Positions 23,475 to 32,649 of a DNA stretch of 64,000 nt are shown piece by piece. The position numbers were made by a program, and so were the translations under genes. Origin of the DNA: Thermodesulfobacteriota bacterium (GTDB lineage: Bacteria; Desulfobacterota; BSN033; UBA1163); the NCBI GenBank assembly GCA_026415035.1, contig JAOAHX010000006.1, forward strand, positions 1 to 64,000, in the 5' to 3' direction. The notes below the pieces were generated by a model. It had not been told where the DNA came from. It saw nothing but the letters and a program-made list of their open reading frames with translations, and ran no database searches. The stretch's first letter is position 1; each line of letters opens with the position of its first letter.

Positions 23475-24524
23475 ATGAGGGCGAAGGAGAAGGCCGCCTT
23501 TCTTCATCATCCGGTTCATCCCATCGATGTGACCAAGACCCGGAACCTCTACGATCTGGTTCGGGCCTTTGAGCACACCTCCTTTCAGAGCCGGAACCTC
23601 TTCAAATGTTTCGAGGTCTTTCGAAAGATGCTGGCCGATCCCTCCTGCGTCATCTTCTTGGGATTGTCCGGGGCCATGATCCCGGGTGGGATGAGAAAGG
23701 TGATCCGCGACATGATCGCCCTGAGACTGGTCGATGTCTTGGTCTCCACGGGAGCCAATATCTTCCACGATCTCTTCGAGAGCTTCGGTTACCGCCACTA
23801 CGTGGGCACTCCGGAGGGAGACGATGATGCCCTTCGAAAACACCGGATCGTCCGGGTCTACGACGCCCTGATGGACGATCAAGAGATCAACCGGGTTATC
23901 CAGCTTCTCTCAAAGGTGCCCCGGGCCTTGGGAGAGGATGTCGTCTCCTCGAGAAGATATCTGGAGGCCTTAGGGAACCAACTCAAAGACGAGGCGTCGA
24001 TCTTGAGAACCGCGGCCCGGTGCGGGGTTCCCGTTTTCGTGCCCGCCCTCAGTGACAGTTCCATCGGCATCGGGTTGACCTTCCTCCATGCCAGGAAGCG
24101 GAATCCCGCCGAAGGATTGATCATCGACCAGATCCGGGACAGCTTCGAGATCGCCCAGCTGAAGCAGAAGGCCAAGACGACGGGCGCGATTTACATCGGC
24201 GGTGGGGTCCCCAAGAATTACATCCAGCAACTGGGTCCTGTGAGCGAGCTCCTCTTCGAAAGGGAGAGCGGCCATCGATTTGCCTTTCAGGTGACGACCG
24301 ACGATCCCAAATGGGGAGGCCTTTCCGGATGCACCTTCGAGGAGGCCAAGTCCTGGGGAAAGATCGAGAAGAATTCGGCCTATGCAGCCGTCTATATGGA
24401 TGCGACGGTGGCCCTCCCCCTTCTGGTAGGCGCCATCCTTCAAGAGGGAAAGGTTTACAAAAAGAGGAAACGGAGGAAATTTCTCTGGGAGGGAGACCGC
24501 CTCAAATCGATCCTCTTCGTTTAA
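23475..24524 (+). CDS. Deoxyhypusine synthase-family protein
   Basis: A 349-residue member of the deoxyhypusine synthase (DHS) family. Clear family stretches are FLGLSGAMIPGGMRK, STGANIFHD, VPVFVPALSDSSIGIG, and the active-site Lys296 in KSWGKIE followed by YMDATVALPLLVG. In eukaryotes and archaea DHS moves an aminobutyl group from spermidine to eIF5A. Bacteria lack eIF5A; some bacterial homologues make homospermidine or act on other amines. As the NAD-spermidine half-reaction residues and Lys seem intact, a polyamine reaction is plausible. The ATG at 23475 is set by the promoter; it is a single-gene unit. Confidence 0.85.
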   Translation: MRAKEKAAFLHHPVHPIDVTKTRNLYDLVRAFEHTSFQSRNLFKCFEVFRKMLADPSCVIFLGLSGAMIPGGMRKVIRDMIALRLVDVLVSTGANIFHDLFESFGYRHYVGTPEGDDDALRKHRIVRVYDALMDDQEINRVIQLLSKVPRALGEDVVSSRRYLEALGNQLKDEASILRTAARCGVPVFVPALSDSSIGIGLTFLHARKRNPAEGLIIDQIRDSFEIAQLKQKAKTTGAIYIGGGVPKNYIQQLGPVSELLFERESGHRFAFQVTTDDPKWGGLSGCTFEEAKSWGKIEKNSAYAAVYMDATVALPLLVGAILQEGKVYKKRKRRKFLWEGDRLKSILFV

Positions 24525-24642
24525 CCTCCTCTCGATTGCCTTTGAAGGGACTCTCCCTTTCCCAAAAAAACCCCTTAATCCAACGACTTGGGGCCCGTCG
24601 CCCACCCCCCATCCTTCGAGAGCGTCCTTTTTAGGGAGAGGC

Positions 24643-24670
24643 TTGAAATTGGGGGAACAAGGGTTATATT
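24643..24670 (+). promoter_or_regulatory. Promoter of the ClpX-like/DnaJ-like operon
   Basis: TTGAAA (24643-24648), 16 bases, TATATT (24665-24670). The upstream box reads CTTGAAA, the form also used by heat-shock sigma32, but the -10 box is of sigma70 type. The start near 24677 fits an ATG at 24713 with AAGGAG at 24697-24702. Confidence 0.5.
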
Positions 24671-24712
24671 ATGAGAGGTGAACCCCTTGAAAAGAAAAGG
24701 AGTTTATGGCCG

Positions 24713-26494
24713 ATGAAGGACACCGAGTCGAAGATTCCAGACCAGAAGGAGTTGGAAAGAGAACTCAACGAATATCTCGGCAAAAAATACGGGGATCGGA
24801 TCCGGCTCGTTGTGCCCATGCTCTTCCCCAAGCCCCAGACCGAGGAGGTTTCGAAGGAGGAGAAGGAGACGGGCGAGAAGAAGAGGAAGATCCACTTCGA
24901 CATGAAGCCCGAGGAGCTGGAGGCCTTTCTCAACGATTATATCATCCGGCAGGAGGAGGCCAAGGAGATCCTCGCCACCAAGATCTGCACGCACTTTAAC
25001 CGGATCAAGTTCACGGAGACGACGAAAGGGAAGACCCGGTACGAAGGGGTCGGCCATATTAAAAACAATATCTTAATGATCGGACCCACCGGCGTCGGAA
25101 AGACCTATCTGATCAAACTGATCGCCAAAAAGATCGGCGTGCCCTTCGTCAAGGGCGATGCGACGAAGTTCAGCGAAACGGGTTATGTGGGTGGAGACGT
25201 CGAAGACCTCGTCCGGGACCTCGTCTATGAAGCCAACGGAGACATCGAACTCGCCCAGTACGGGATCATCTACATCGATGAGATCGATAAGATCGCCTCT
25301 TCCAACAATTTGATCGGACCGGACGTCTCGAGGACAGGGGTCCAACGGGCCCTCCTCAAGCCGATGGAGGAGACGGAGGTCGACCTCAAGGTCCCCCACG
25401 ATCCGATCTCCCAGCTCGAGGCGATCGAGCAATACCGGAAGACGGGAAAGAGGGAGAAGCGGACGATCAATACGAAACATATCCTCTTCATCATGAGCGG
25501 GGCCTTCAATGGCCTGGAGGAGATCATCAAGAAGAGGCTCAACCGGGAGGGGATCGGTTTCGGGGCCGAGATCCGTTCGAAGGATGAGCGGGCCGAATAC
25601 CTCAAACAGGTGAAGGCGGAGGACCTCATCGCCTTCGGGTTCGAATCGGAGTTCATCGGCAGGCTTCCGGTCCTCACCGTCTTCGAGAAACTGGAGGTGG
25701 AAGACCTCTTCGCCATCCTCAAGAATCCCAACAACCCGATCATCCTGGGGAAGAAGAAGGATTTCAAGTCTTACGGCATCGACATCCAGTTCGAGGAGGA
25801 GGCCCTCTACGAGTTGGCGGTCAAGGCCTACGAGGAGAAAACCGGGGCGAGGGGCCTGGTCAGCGCCGTGGAGAAGGTCCTCCTCAAGTTCGAGAAGAAA
25901 CTTCCTTCCACCGACATCCGCCAGTTCGTCGTCACCCGGGAGGTGGTCCTGGACCCGGAAGGGGAGCTGGAGCGATTGCTCCAGGATCCCATGAACCCCG
26001 AGAGGATCGCCCGTTTTCAGAGGCTCTTCGAACGGGAGAAGATGGAGCTGAAGGAGTCGATCCGGAAGCGGGAAGGGGAGTTCCGGCGGCGATACGGAGT
26101 GGCCTTTCCCGATAGCCGCATCGACCTCATCGCCCATCGGATGCTCACCAAGGGATTCGATGTCAACACGGTCGTCGAAGAGGTGGTCGAGGTCCAGCGG
26201 CAGATCGAGGATTTCGAGAGGCTCTTCGAACAGCGAAACGGGATCCGTTTGAGGTTTGACAACGAGGCGATCGATCGGATCACGGAGATCGCCCTCGAAG
26301 AGAATCAGAAAGGCGAGATGGTTTGCTACCGACTCTTAAAGGATTATGAGCACGGCATTAAGCTGATTCGGGACCGAATAGGCCGCAAGGAGCTGCTCAT
26401 CACCCGGGAGGCGGTCGAAGACCCTGAAGGGTATCTGAATCGAGTCATCCAGGAGATCTACAGCCGGAGAACGGAGTCCGAGGCCGAGGGGTAA
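24713..26494 (+). CDS. ClpX-like AAA+ unfoldase without zinc domain, with duplicated C-terminal lid
   Basis: A 593-residue AAA+ ATPase. Walker A GPTGVGKT is at 124-131, the pore loop GYVG at 157-160, Walker B IIYIDEID at about 185-192, and a ClpP-docking IGF loop (EGIGFGAEI) at 281-283. The ClpX zinc-binding N-domain is missing; instead there is a short charged N-terminus. After the normal small lid domain (about 351-425, ending [19 protein letters not shown]) a second similar domain ends the protein (about 505-593, ending [19 protein letters not shown]). It likely unfolds proteins for ClpP or a partner protease. It is 5 bases from a DnaJ-like gene. Confidence 0.85.
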   Translation: MKDTESKIPDQKELERELNEYLGKKYGDRIRLVVPMLFPKPQTEEVSKEEKETGEKKRKIHFDMKPEELEAFLNDYIIRQEEAKEILATKICTHFNRIKFTETTKGKTRYEGVGHIKNNILMIGPTGVGKTYLIKLIAKKIGVPFVKGDATKFSETGYVGGDVEDLVRDLVYEANGDIELAQYGIIYIDEIDKIASSNNLIGPDVSRTGVQRALLKPMEETEVDLKVPHDPISQLEAIEQYRKTGKREKRTINTKHILFIMSGAFNGLEEIIKKRLNREGIGFGAEIRSKDERAEYLKQVKAEDLIAFGFESEFIGRLPVLTVFEKLEVEDLFAILKNPNNPIILGKKKDFKSYGIDIQFEEEALYELAVKAYEEKTGARGLVSAVEKVLLKFEKKLPSTDIRQFVVTREVVLDPEGELERLLQDPMNPERIARFQRLFEREKMELKESIRKREGEFRRRYGVAFPDSRIDLIAHRMLTKGFDVNTVVEEVVEVQRQIEDFERLFEQRNGIRLRFDNEAIDRITEIALEENQKGEMVCYRLLKDYEHGIKLIRDRIGRKELLITREAVEDPEGYLNRVIQEIYSRRTESEAEG

Positions 26495-26499
26495 ACACG

Positions 26500-27411
26500 A
26501 TGGCAACGAGAGATTATTATGAAATCTTGGGCGTGAGCAAGAACGCCTCCGAGGAGGAGATCAAGCGGGCCTACCGGAAATTGGCGATGAAGTACCATCC
26601 CGATCGGAACCCGAACAAGAAGGAGGCGGAGGAGCGCTTCAAGGAGATCAACGAGGCCTATGCCGTTTTGAGCGACAAGGAGAAACGGAAACAGTACGAC
26701 ACCTTCGGCGCGGAGGGGTTCCGTCAACGCTTCACCCAGGAGGACATCTTCCGGGGCTTCGACATCGACGAGATCCTCTCGGGTCTGTTCGGCGGCAGGA
26801 TGAGGACGGAGTTCAAATTCGGGGGAGGCCGCAGGGGCTTCGATTTCGGGGACCTCTTTGGATCGGCCTATGGATTTCAGGAGACGGCTCAGAAGGGAGA
26901 GGACATCGTCTACGAATTGCCCCTCACCATCGAAGAGGTGGCCTCGGGCGCCGAAAAGAGGATCACCTACCGGAAAGACGGAAAGGTGGAGGAGGTCTCG
27001 GTCAAGGTTCCCAAAGGGATCCCAGCCGGAAAGAAGCTCCGCCTCGCTGGCAAGGGGATGGAAGGCAAGAGGGGAGGTCCTCCGGGCGATCTCTACCTTC
27101 AGATCACCATCCAGGACCACCCCATCTACACCCGGGAGGGAGACGATCTGATCGTGGAGAAGGAGATCCGCTTCTCGGAGGCCGTGCTCGGCGGGTCGAT
27201 CGAGGTTCCCACCCTCGAGGGAACGAAGAGGGTCAAGATCCCTCCCGGAACTCAGAGCCATACGAAATTGCGCTTGAAGGGACTCGGCCTTCCCCATTTT
27301 CAGAAAGAGGGAAGAGGTGACGAGTACGTGAAGGTCATTGTGAAGGTTCCGAAGAAGATCTCGGAGCGGGCCAAAACCCTGATCCAAGAACTGGCCCGAG
27401 AAGGGATTTAA
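26500..27411 (+). CDS. DnaJ-class co-chaperone (CbpA-like, no zinc finger)
   Basis: A 303-residue J-protein. The J-domain (1-65) has the HPD tripeptide at 33-35 that stimulates DnaK ATPase. A Gly/Phe-rich linker follows ([14 protein letters not shown]), then two beta-sandwich client-binding domains ([11 protein letters not shown]... and ...[11 protein letters not shown]). The CxxCxGxG zinc repeats of DnaJ are absent, as in CbpA. Being directly after an AAA+ unfoldase and before a LonB-type protease, it probably feeds unfolded proteins into this system. Confidence 0.92.
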   Translation: MATRDYYEILGVSKNASEEEIKRAYRKLAMKYHPDRNPNKKEAEERFKEINEAYAVLSDKEKRKQYDTFGAEGFRQRFTQEDIFRGFDIDEILSGLFGGRMRTEFKFGGGRRGFDFGDLFGSAYGFQETAQKGEDIVYELPLTIEEVASGAEKRITYRKDGKVEEVSVKVPKGIPAGKKLRLAGKGMEGKRGGPPGDLYLQITIQDHPIYTREGDDLIVEKEIRFSEAVLGGSIEVPTLEGTKRVKIPPGTQSHTKLRLKGLGLPHFQKEGRGDEYVKVIVKVPKKISERAKTLIQELAREGI

Positions 27412-27466
27412 CTCGGGAAGTGTTCTCCTCCCTTCATCCTATCCTGCCCGGGCGTTCCTCTCGACG

Positions 27467-27493
27467 TTGACTTTTTAACCTCGCTGGTATAAA
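27467..27493 (+). promoter_or_regulatory. Promoter of the LonB-like gene
   Basis: TTGACT (27467-27472), 15 bases, TATAAA (27488-27493). It would give a leader of roughly 120 bases containing a 15-bp hairpin. The short spacer lowers confidence. Confidence 0.4.
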
Positions 27494-27517
27494 AAGATTC
27501 TGACCTTTCCAAGGGGT

Positions 27518-27558
27518 CTGTTCCTTAGGGGTGGGCCCAAATCACCCGTGAGGAACAG
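27518..27558 (+). promoter_or_regulatory. Long hairpin in the 5' leader of the LonB-like gene
   Basis: CTGTTCCTTA (27518-27527) pairs with TGAGGAACAG (27549-27558), and inside it GGGTG (27529-27533) pairs with CACCC (27543-27547), giving about 15 pairs with one G-U and one G-G mismatch. A second small hairpin, CAGCCC-GA-GGGCTG, lies just downstream. The SD (GGGGGAG before 27623) is outside the main stem. A temperature- or stress-sensing leader is possible. Confidence 0.45.
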
Positions 27559-27622
27559 GCCTTCGCTCTGGCGACGGCCAGCCCGAGGGCTGACGGAAGA
27601 CCTGTCAAAGGGGGGAGATAGT

Positions 27623-30109
27623 ATGTCCGCTCCGAGATACGAAGAGGTGCCATTGGAAAAGTTGCGCTGGCGTTGCGATCCCAACCTCTTTCCATTCGAG
27701 ACCACCGATGACATCGAGCCCTGCAAGGAGATCATCGGCCAGGAGAGGGCCTTAGAGGCCATCCGGGTCGGCCTGGGCATCGACAGCATCGGGTACAACA
27801 TCTTCGTCACCGGCCTGGCCGGGACCGGCCGTTTCACGACGATCAAAGCGGTGATGGAAGAGATGAAGGTGAAGGGGAAGATCCCCAACGACATCTGCTA
27901 TGTGAACAATTTCAAGAACCCCGACATGCCCCACATGCTCAGCCTACCCGCCGGACAGGGGAACAGCTTCAAGCGGGAGATGGAGACGCTCATCGAAACG
28001 CTCAAGAAGAAGATCCCCCTCATCTTCGAGAACGAAAACTATCTCAACAAGAAGAAGGAGCTGGTCGAGGGATTCCGGAATCGACAGGCCGAGATGTTTC
28101 GGGAGTTCGAAAAGAGGGTCAACCGGGAAGGGTTCACCCTCGTCCAGATTCAGGTGGGCCCCTATTCACGGCCGGGCATCTTTCCTGTGGTGGAAGGAAA
28201 CCCCGTCAACATCGAGCAGTTAGAGGCGATGGCCGAGGAGGAGAAATTCCCCAAAGAGGAGCTCGAGCGGCTCAAGGCGAAACAGGCCGAGCTGATCAAT
28301 TCCCTGGAGGAGATCTTCAAAGAGACCCGGAAGTCGGAGAAGGCGATCCGGGATGAACTCTCGGCGCTGGATCAGGAGGTGATCGCGCCGGTCGTCAAGG
28401 ACTCCATCGCGGACATCAAGGAGAAGTTCAATTACGAAAAGGTCCATCAATATCTCGACGAGGTCCAGGAGGACATCATCGCCAATTTCCAGCGCTTCCG
28501 AGAAAAGGAGGAGGCCCCGGCCATGCCCCTGCCCGGGGTCATGGTCCCTCCCCCCGTGGACACCTTCACCGAATATCAGGTCAACGTTTTGGTGGACAAT
28601 TCAGAGACCAAAGGGGTGCCCATCATCGTGGAGATGACCCCCAACTACCGGAACCTCTTCGGCACGATCGAGAGGGTCGTGGATCGAACCGGCGTCTGGA
28701 GGACGGACTTTACCCATATCAAGGCGGGTTCCTTTTTGAGGGCCAACGGTGGCTACTTGATCTTCAATGCCCTGGATGCCCTGGTGGAACCCGGGGTCTG
28801 GGCTGCCCTGAAGCGGACCCTGAAGAATCAGGTGATGGAGGTCCAGACCTATGATCCCTTCTACTTTTTTTCGACGACGGCGATCAAACCCGAGCCGATC
28901 GAGTGCAACACGAAGGTGATCATGATCGGCGACGCTTATCTCTATCACCTCCTCTACAATCTGGATGACGATTTCAAAAAGATCTTCAAGATCAAGGCCG
29001 ATTTCGACTCGGTGACCACCAAAGATCAGGAAAAGATCTTCCAGTATGCCTCCTTCATCCGGAAGATCTGCGACGAGGAGAAGTTGAGGCCTTTCGATCG
29101 GACGGGCGTGGCCGCCGTGGTGGAGCACGGGGTGAGGATCGCAGGCAGGCAGAAGAAACTCTCCACCCGATTCCACCTCATCGCCGACCTCCTGAGGGAG
29201 GCCAATTATTGGGCCGAGAAGGACAACTCTCCGGTGGTCAAGGAGGCCCACGTCGACAAGGCGATCGAAAAGAGGGTCTACCGCCTCAACCTGATCGAGG
29301 AGAAGATCCAGGAGATGATCGAGGAGGGATTGATCCTTCTCGATTCGGATGGCATGGTGGTGGGACAGGTCAACGGGCTCTCCATCTATAACCTGGGAGA
29401 TTATGCCTTTGGAAGGCCCTCCCGGATTACGGTCAAGACCTCGCTGGGGAAAGCGGGCATCATCAACATCGAGAGGGAGGTCGAGATGAGCGGCCCCATC
29501 CACAACAAAGGGGTCTACATCCTGGCGGGATATCTCCGGGATCGCTATGCCCAGGACAAGCCCATCACCATGAGCGCCAGCATCTGCTTCGAGCAGTCCT
29601 ACAGTGGCGTGGAGGGAGACAGCGCCTCCTCCACGGAACTCTACGCCCTCCTCTCCAGCCTTTCCGGCCTGCCCCTTAGACAGGACATCGCCGTCACGGG
29701 CTCGGTCAACCAGAAGGGCGAGATCCAGCCCATCGGCGGCGTCAACGAGAAGATCGAGGGGTTTTTCGACGTCTGCAAGGCCAAGGGCCTCACCGGCAGG
29801 CAGGGCGTCATGATCCCCCATCTCAACGTCGGCGACCTCATGCTCCGGAAGGACGTGGTGGAGGCCGTCCGGGAAGGGAAGTTCCATATCTATCCCGTCC
29901 GGACGATCGACGAGGGGATCGAGATCCTGACCGGTGTGGAGGCCGGGGAACGCCTGGAGAACGGAAAATTTAAGGAGGGAACGGTCAACGATCTGGTCGA
30001 TAAGAAACTTGCCGAACTTGGGAAAAGGATCAAAGAGTACGAGAGCGGAGGGGGAGAGGAGGCGCCAGAAAAGAAGAAAAAGAGAGGGAGGGCCCCCGCG
30101 AAGGGATAA
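27623..30109 (+). CDS. LonB-like ATP-dependent protease (AAA_32/Lon-C family)
   Basis: An 828-residue protease of the Lon family with the degenerate P-loop typical of its AAA_32 group (GLAGTGRFTT in place of GxxxxGKT), then a coiled-coil insert (about 120-300), a PVDTFTEYQVNVLVDN segment, and the Lon proteolytic domain with the Ser-Lys dyad, Ser667 (GDSASS) and Lys710 (GGVNEKIEGF). The ATG at 27623 has GGGGGAG upstream. It probably degrades misfolded or regulatory proteins in the cytoplasm. It follows the ClpX-like and DnaJ-like genes but has its own promoter and leader. Confidence 0.93.
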   Translation: MSAPRYEEVPLEKLRWRCDPNLFPFETTDDIEPCKEIIGQERALEAIRVGLGIDSIGYNIFVTGLAGTGRFTTIKAVMEEMKVKGKIPNDICYVNNFKNPDMPHMLSLPAGQGNSFKREMETLIETLKKKIPLIFENENYLNKKKELVEGFRNRQAEMFREFEKRVNREGFTLVQIQVGPYSRPGIFPVVEGNPVNIEQLEAMAEEEKFPKEELERLKAKQAELINSLEEIFKETRKSEKAIRDELSALDQEVIAPVVKDSIADIKEKFNYEKVHQYLDEVQEDIIANFQRFREKEEAPAMPLPGVMVPPPVDTFTEYQVNVLVDNSETKGVPIIVEMTPNYRNLFGTIERVVDRTGVWRTDFTHIKAGSFLRANGGYLIFNALDALVEPGVWAALKRTLKNQVMEVQTYDPFYFFSTTAIKPEPIECNTKVIMIGDAYLYHLLYNLDDDFKKIFKIKADFDSVTTKDQEKIFQYASFIRKICDEEKLRPFDRTGVAAVVEHGVRIAGRQKKLSTRFHLIADLLREANYWAEKDNSPVVKEAHVDKAIEKRVYRLNLIEEKIQEMIEEGLILLDSDGMVVGQVNGLSIYNLGDYAFGRPSRITVKTSLGKAGIINIEREVEMSGPIHNKGVYILAGYLRDRYAQDKPITMSASICFEQSYSGVEGDSASSTELYALLSSLSGLPLRQDIAVTGSVNQKGEIQPIGGVNEKIEGFFDVCKAKGLTGRQGVMIPHLNVGDLMLRKDVVEAVREGKFHIYPVRTIDEGIEILTGVEAGERLENGKFKEGTVNDLVDKKLAELGKRIKEYESGGGEEAPEKKKKRGRAPAKG

Positions 30110-30120
30110 GAACGGACGTT

Positions 30121-30891
30121 TTGGACCGGATGGATCGAATCGCTCTCGACAAAACACTCACCCTCGGGAAGGAAGTCTTGCTCGAAGGGCCTCCGCTGGA
30201 GGCCCTTCTTTTTCGAAACGTTCGAGTCGGAAGCCTCGTCACCCTCACCGATCGGGAAGGGAGGGACTTTCGGGGCCGGGTCCTTCGGTGCTCTTCCGAA
30301 AGGGCCGCGGTCTTTCTCTTCGAGGCCTTTTCCTCGTCCACGGAATCTCCCCTGGAGCTCATCCTCCTTCAGGCCCTCCCGGACAAGGAGCGGATGGAGT
30401 GGATCATCCAGAAGACAACGGAACTTGGCGTGGCGGCCATCGTCCCCTTCAAGTCCGAGCGATCGATTTCTCTAGAAGAGCGGGAGGCCAGGCAGAGGAA
30501 GGCCCATCGGTGGCAGGAGATCGCCCTTAAGGCCGTTCGGCAGTCGAGGAGGGCGAGGGTGCCCGTGGTCGAGACCTACCGCTCCTTCGAGGAGGCCTTG
30601 AACTACGGTTGGGGCGAAGGGTTGAAGCTCCTGCTCTGGGAGAGGGAGGGAAGGTCGCTGAAAGAGGTCTTGAAGAGGCCGTCGGGATCCAACCTCCCTC
30701 CCGAGAGGACCTACCTCATGGTCGGTCCGGAGGGAGGGTTTACGCTGGCCGAGGTGGAGCGGGCCTGTCAGCGCGGGTTCATTCCCGTGAAACTGGGCCA
30801 GCGAATCCTTCGGACGGAGACGGCCGCCATCGTCCTGGTGGGCATCCTTCAGTATGAATGGGGAGACCTGGCCTTGGATCGGTCCATTTGA
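30121..30891 (+). CDS. rsmE: 16S rRNA (uracil1498-N3)-methyltransferase RsmE
   Basis: A 256-residue SPOUT-class methyltransferase. It has the N-terminal PUA-like part and the C-terminal trefoil-knot SAM site seen as LMVGPEGGFTLAEVE and LGQRILRTETAAIV, and the FKSERS segment typical of RsmE. It methylates U1498 of 16S rRNA in the decoding centre. It follows the LonB-like gene by 11 bases and is probably co-transcribed. Confidence 0.95.
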   Translation: MDRMDRIALDKTLTLGKEVLLEGPPLEALLFRNVRVGSLVTLTDREGRDFRGRVLRCSSERAAVFLFEAFSSSTESPLELILLQALPDKERMEWIIQKTTELGVAAIVPFKSERSISLEEREARQRKAHRWQEIALKAVRQSRRARVPVVETYRSFEEALNYGWGEGLKLLLWEREGRSLKEVLKRPSGSNLPPERTYLMVGPEGGFTLAEVERACQRGFIPVKLGQRILRTETAAIVLVGILQYEWGDLALDRSI

Positions 30892-30917
30892 ATCCTTCCT
30901 CGGGCTCATCCTATAAT
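30888..30917 (+). promoter_or_regulatory. Promoter of the acyl-CoA ligase/Liv operon
   Basis: TTGAAT (30888-30893), 18 bases, TATAAT (30912-30917). The -10 is perfect. The start near 30924 sits 27 bases before the ATG at 30951. It overlaps the end of rsmE. Confidence 0.6.
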
Positions 30918-30950
30918 TATTGTTACCCGTGCTTCAGAATGGAGAGGACC

Positions 30951-32600
30951 ATGAGAGACCTGCCCCCAAACCTTTCGGATTACGAGAAGACCTATCGCGA
31001 ATTTAAATGGGAGATCCCGGAGTATTACAACTTCGGTTTCGACGGGATCGACCGCTGGGCCGAAGACCGGACCAAGCTTGCCCTCATCTCGGTCGACGAC
31101 ACCGGTTTGAATGCGGTGAAGCATACCTTCTACGATCTGATGAGGCTCTCCAATCAGTTCGCCAACCTCCTGCTCCGGATCGGGATCAAAAAGGGCGATC
31201 GGGTCCTCTTGATGCTCCCGAGGATCCCGGAGTGGTATGTGGCCATGATGGGGATGATCAAACTCGGGGTGATCCCGATGCCCACCTCCGTGCTGGTGAC
31301 GCCGGCGGATGTGAAGTTCAGGGTGAACCAGGCCGAGGCGGTCCTGGCCATCACCACCCTGGAGCACGTGACGAAGGTGGCCGAGGTTCAACGCGAATGC
31401 CCCTCCCTCCAACACTTCATCGTCGTGGGAGGCCGTTGCCACGGCTGGATCGAATATGAAGGGGCGATGGAGGCCTCCTCTCCGAAGCTGGATCAAAAAT
31501 CCGTGGGCAAGACCCGGAGCAGCGATCCCCTGCTCATCTTCTTCACCTCGGGCACCGAATCCTACCCCAAGATGGTCCTCCACACCCACGCCTATCCCCT
31601 TGCCCATATCGTGACGGCGAAGTATGTGGACGACCTCCGAGACACCGATCTCCACATGGCGGTCGCCGACACGGGTTGGGCCAAGACGGCCTTCGGAAAG
31701 CTCTTCGGCCAATGGATCTGCGGAGCCGCCGTCCTACAACGGAATCCCATCGGAGGGTTCAACCCGAAGATTTCCCTGAGCGTGATCGAACGGTTCGGGG
31801 TCACCACCTTCTGCGCCTCCCCAGGGGTCTACCGGATGCTCATCCAGGAGGATCTGAGGAGTTACGATCTGCAGAACCTCCGGATGAGCCTCTGCGCGGG
31901 CGAGCCGCTGACCCCCGAGATCGTGAAGGCCTGGAAGGAGGGGACAGGCCTGGATATTTATGAGTTCTACGGACAATCGGAGACGGTAGCCCTTCTGGCC
32001 AATTTCCGCTGTAAGCCGATCCGCTATGGTTCGATCGGGCTTCCAACCCCCGGCCATACGATGGCCGTCGTCGACGAGGAGGGGCGAGAACTGCCTCCCC
32101 TCACGGAAGGTTATGTGGCCCTCAAGGTCAGACCCGAAAGGCCACCGGGGTTGATGAAGGAGTACTGGAGGAATCCGGAGGCGATGGAAAAGGCCTTTCG
32201 AGGCGACTGGTACTTCACCGGGGACAGGGCCTACCGGGACGAGGAGGGATACTTCTGGTTCGTCGGGAGGGATAAGGAGCTGATCAAAACGGTCGACCAG
32301 ACCATCGCGCCCCTCGAAATCGAAAGGGTTCTTCTCGAACACCCCGCGGTGATGGAGGCGGCCGTGGTTGGGATCCCGGAGGAGAAGCGGGGGGAGGTGA
32401 TCACGGCCTTCGTCGTCCTCAAGGCCTCGAGCCAGCCATCAGAAAGGCTTTCCCGGGAGATCCTGGACTATCTCGGGGAGAGGTTGGATCCTCAAAAGCG
32501 GCCCGAGAGGATAAGGTTTTTAAGGGAGTTGCCCAAGACGACGACGGGCAAGATCCGGAGGGCGGAGCTGAGAAACCGTGAAATCGGGAAGGGGAACTGA
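30951..32600 (+). CDS. Acyl-CoA synthetase, ACSM/benzoate-CoA ligase-like
   Basis: A 549-residue ANL ligase of the medium-chain/ACSM and aromatic-acid type. The phosphate loop is FTSGTESYPKM, the A5 motif reads YGQSETV, and the C-terminal lid Lys is in KTTTGKIRRAEL. The start at 30951 has GGAGAGG four bases upstream. It is the first gene of a run that continues with a periplasmic binding protein and a full branched-chain-type ABC transporter, so it most likely activates the imported carboxylic acid to its CoA ester. Substrate cannot be fixed from sequence. Confidence 0.92.
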   Translation: MRDLPPNLSDYEKTYREFKWEIPEYYNFGFDGIDRWAEDRTKLALISVDDTGLNAVKHTFYDLMRLSNQFANLLLRIGIKKGDRVLLMLPRIPEWYVAMMGMIKLGVIPMPTSVLVTPADVKFRVNQAEAVLAITTLEHVTKVAEVQRECPSLQHFIVVGGRCHGWIEYEGAMEASSPKLDQKSVGKTRSSDPLLIFFTSGTESYPKMVLHTHAYPLAHIVTAKYVDDLRDTDLHMAVADTGWAKTAFGKLFGQWICGAAVLQRNPIGGFNPKISLSVIERFGVTTFCASPGVYRMLIQEDLRSYDLQNLRMSLCAGEPLTPEIVKAWKEGTGLDIYEFYGQSETVALLANFRCKPIRYGSIGLPTPGHTMAVVDEEGRELPPLTEGYVALKVRPERPPGLMKEYWRNPEAMEKAFRGDWYFTGDRAYRDEEGYFWFVGRDKELIKTVDQTIAPLEIERVLLEHPAVMEAAVVGIPEEKRGEVITAFVVLKASSQPSERLSREILDYLGERLDPQKRPERIRFLRELPKTTTGKIRRAELRNREIGKGN

Positions 32601-32649
32601 AGAGACCTCGGTGCGTTGAGGATCTCTAATTCATCAGGAGGGAATCGAC

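Noticed and set aside
24643-24670. Sigma32 heat-shock promoter before the ClpX-like gene
   Set aside because: The -35 box CTTGAAA fits, but the -10 box TATATT is of sigma70 type and lacks CCCCAT.
27623-30109. Loss of the Walker A Lys in the LonB-like protease as a defect
   Set aside because: GxxGTGR is the usual form in the AAA_32 group of Lon proteins, so it is normal for the family.
27548-30157. Long antisense frame across the LonB-like gene
   Set aside because: Opposite frame of a conserved protease gene; no SD or domain.
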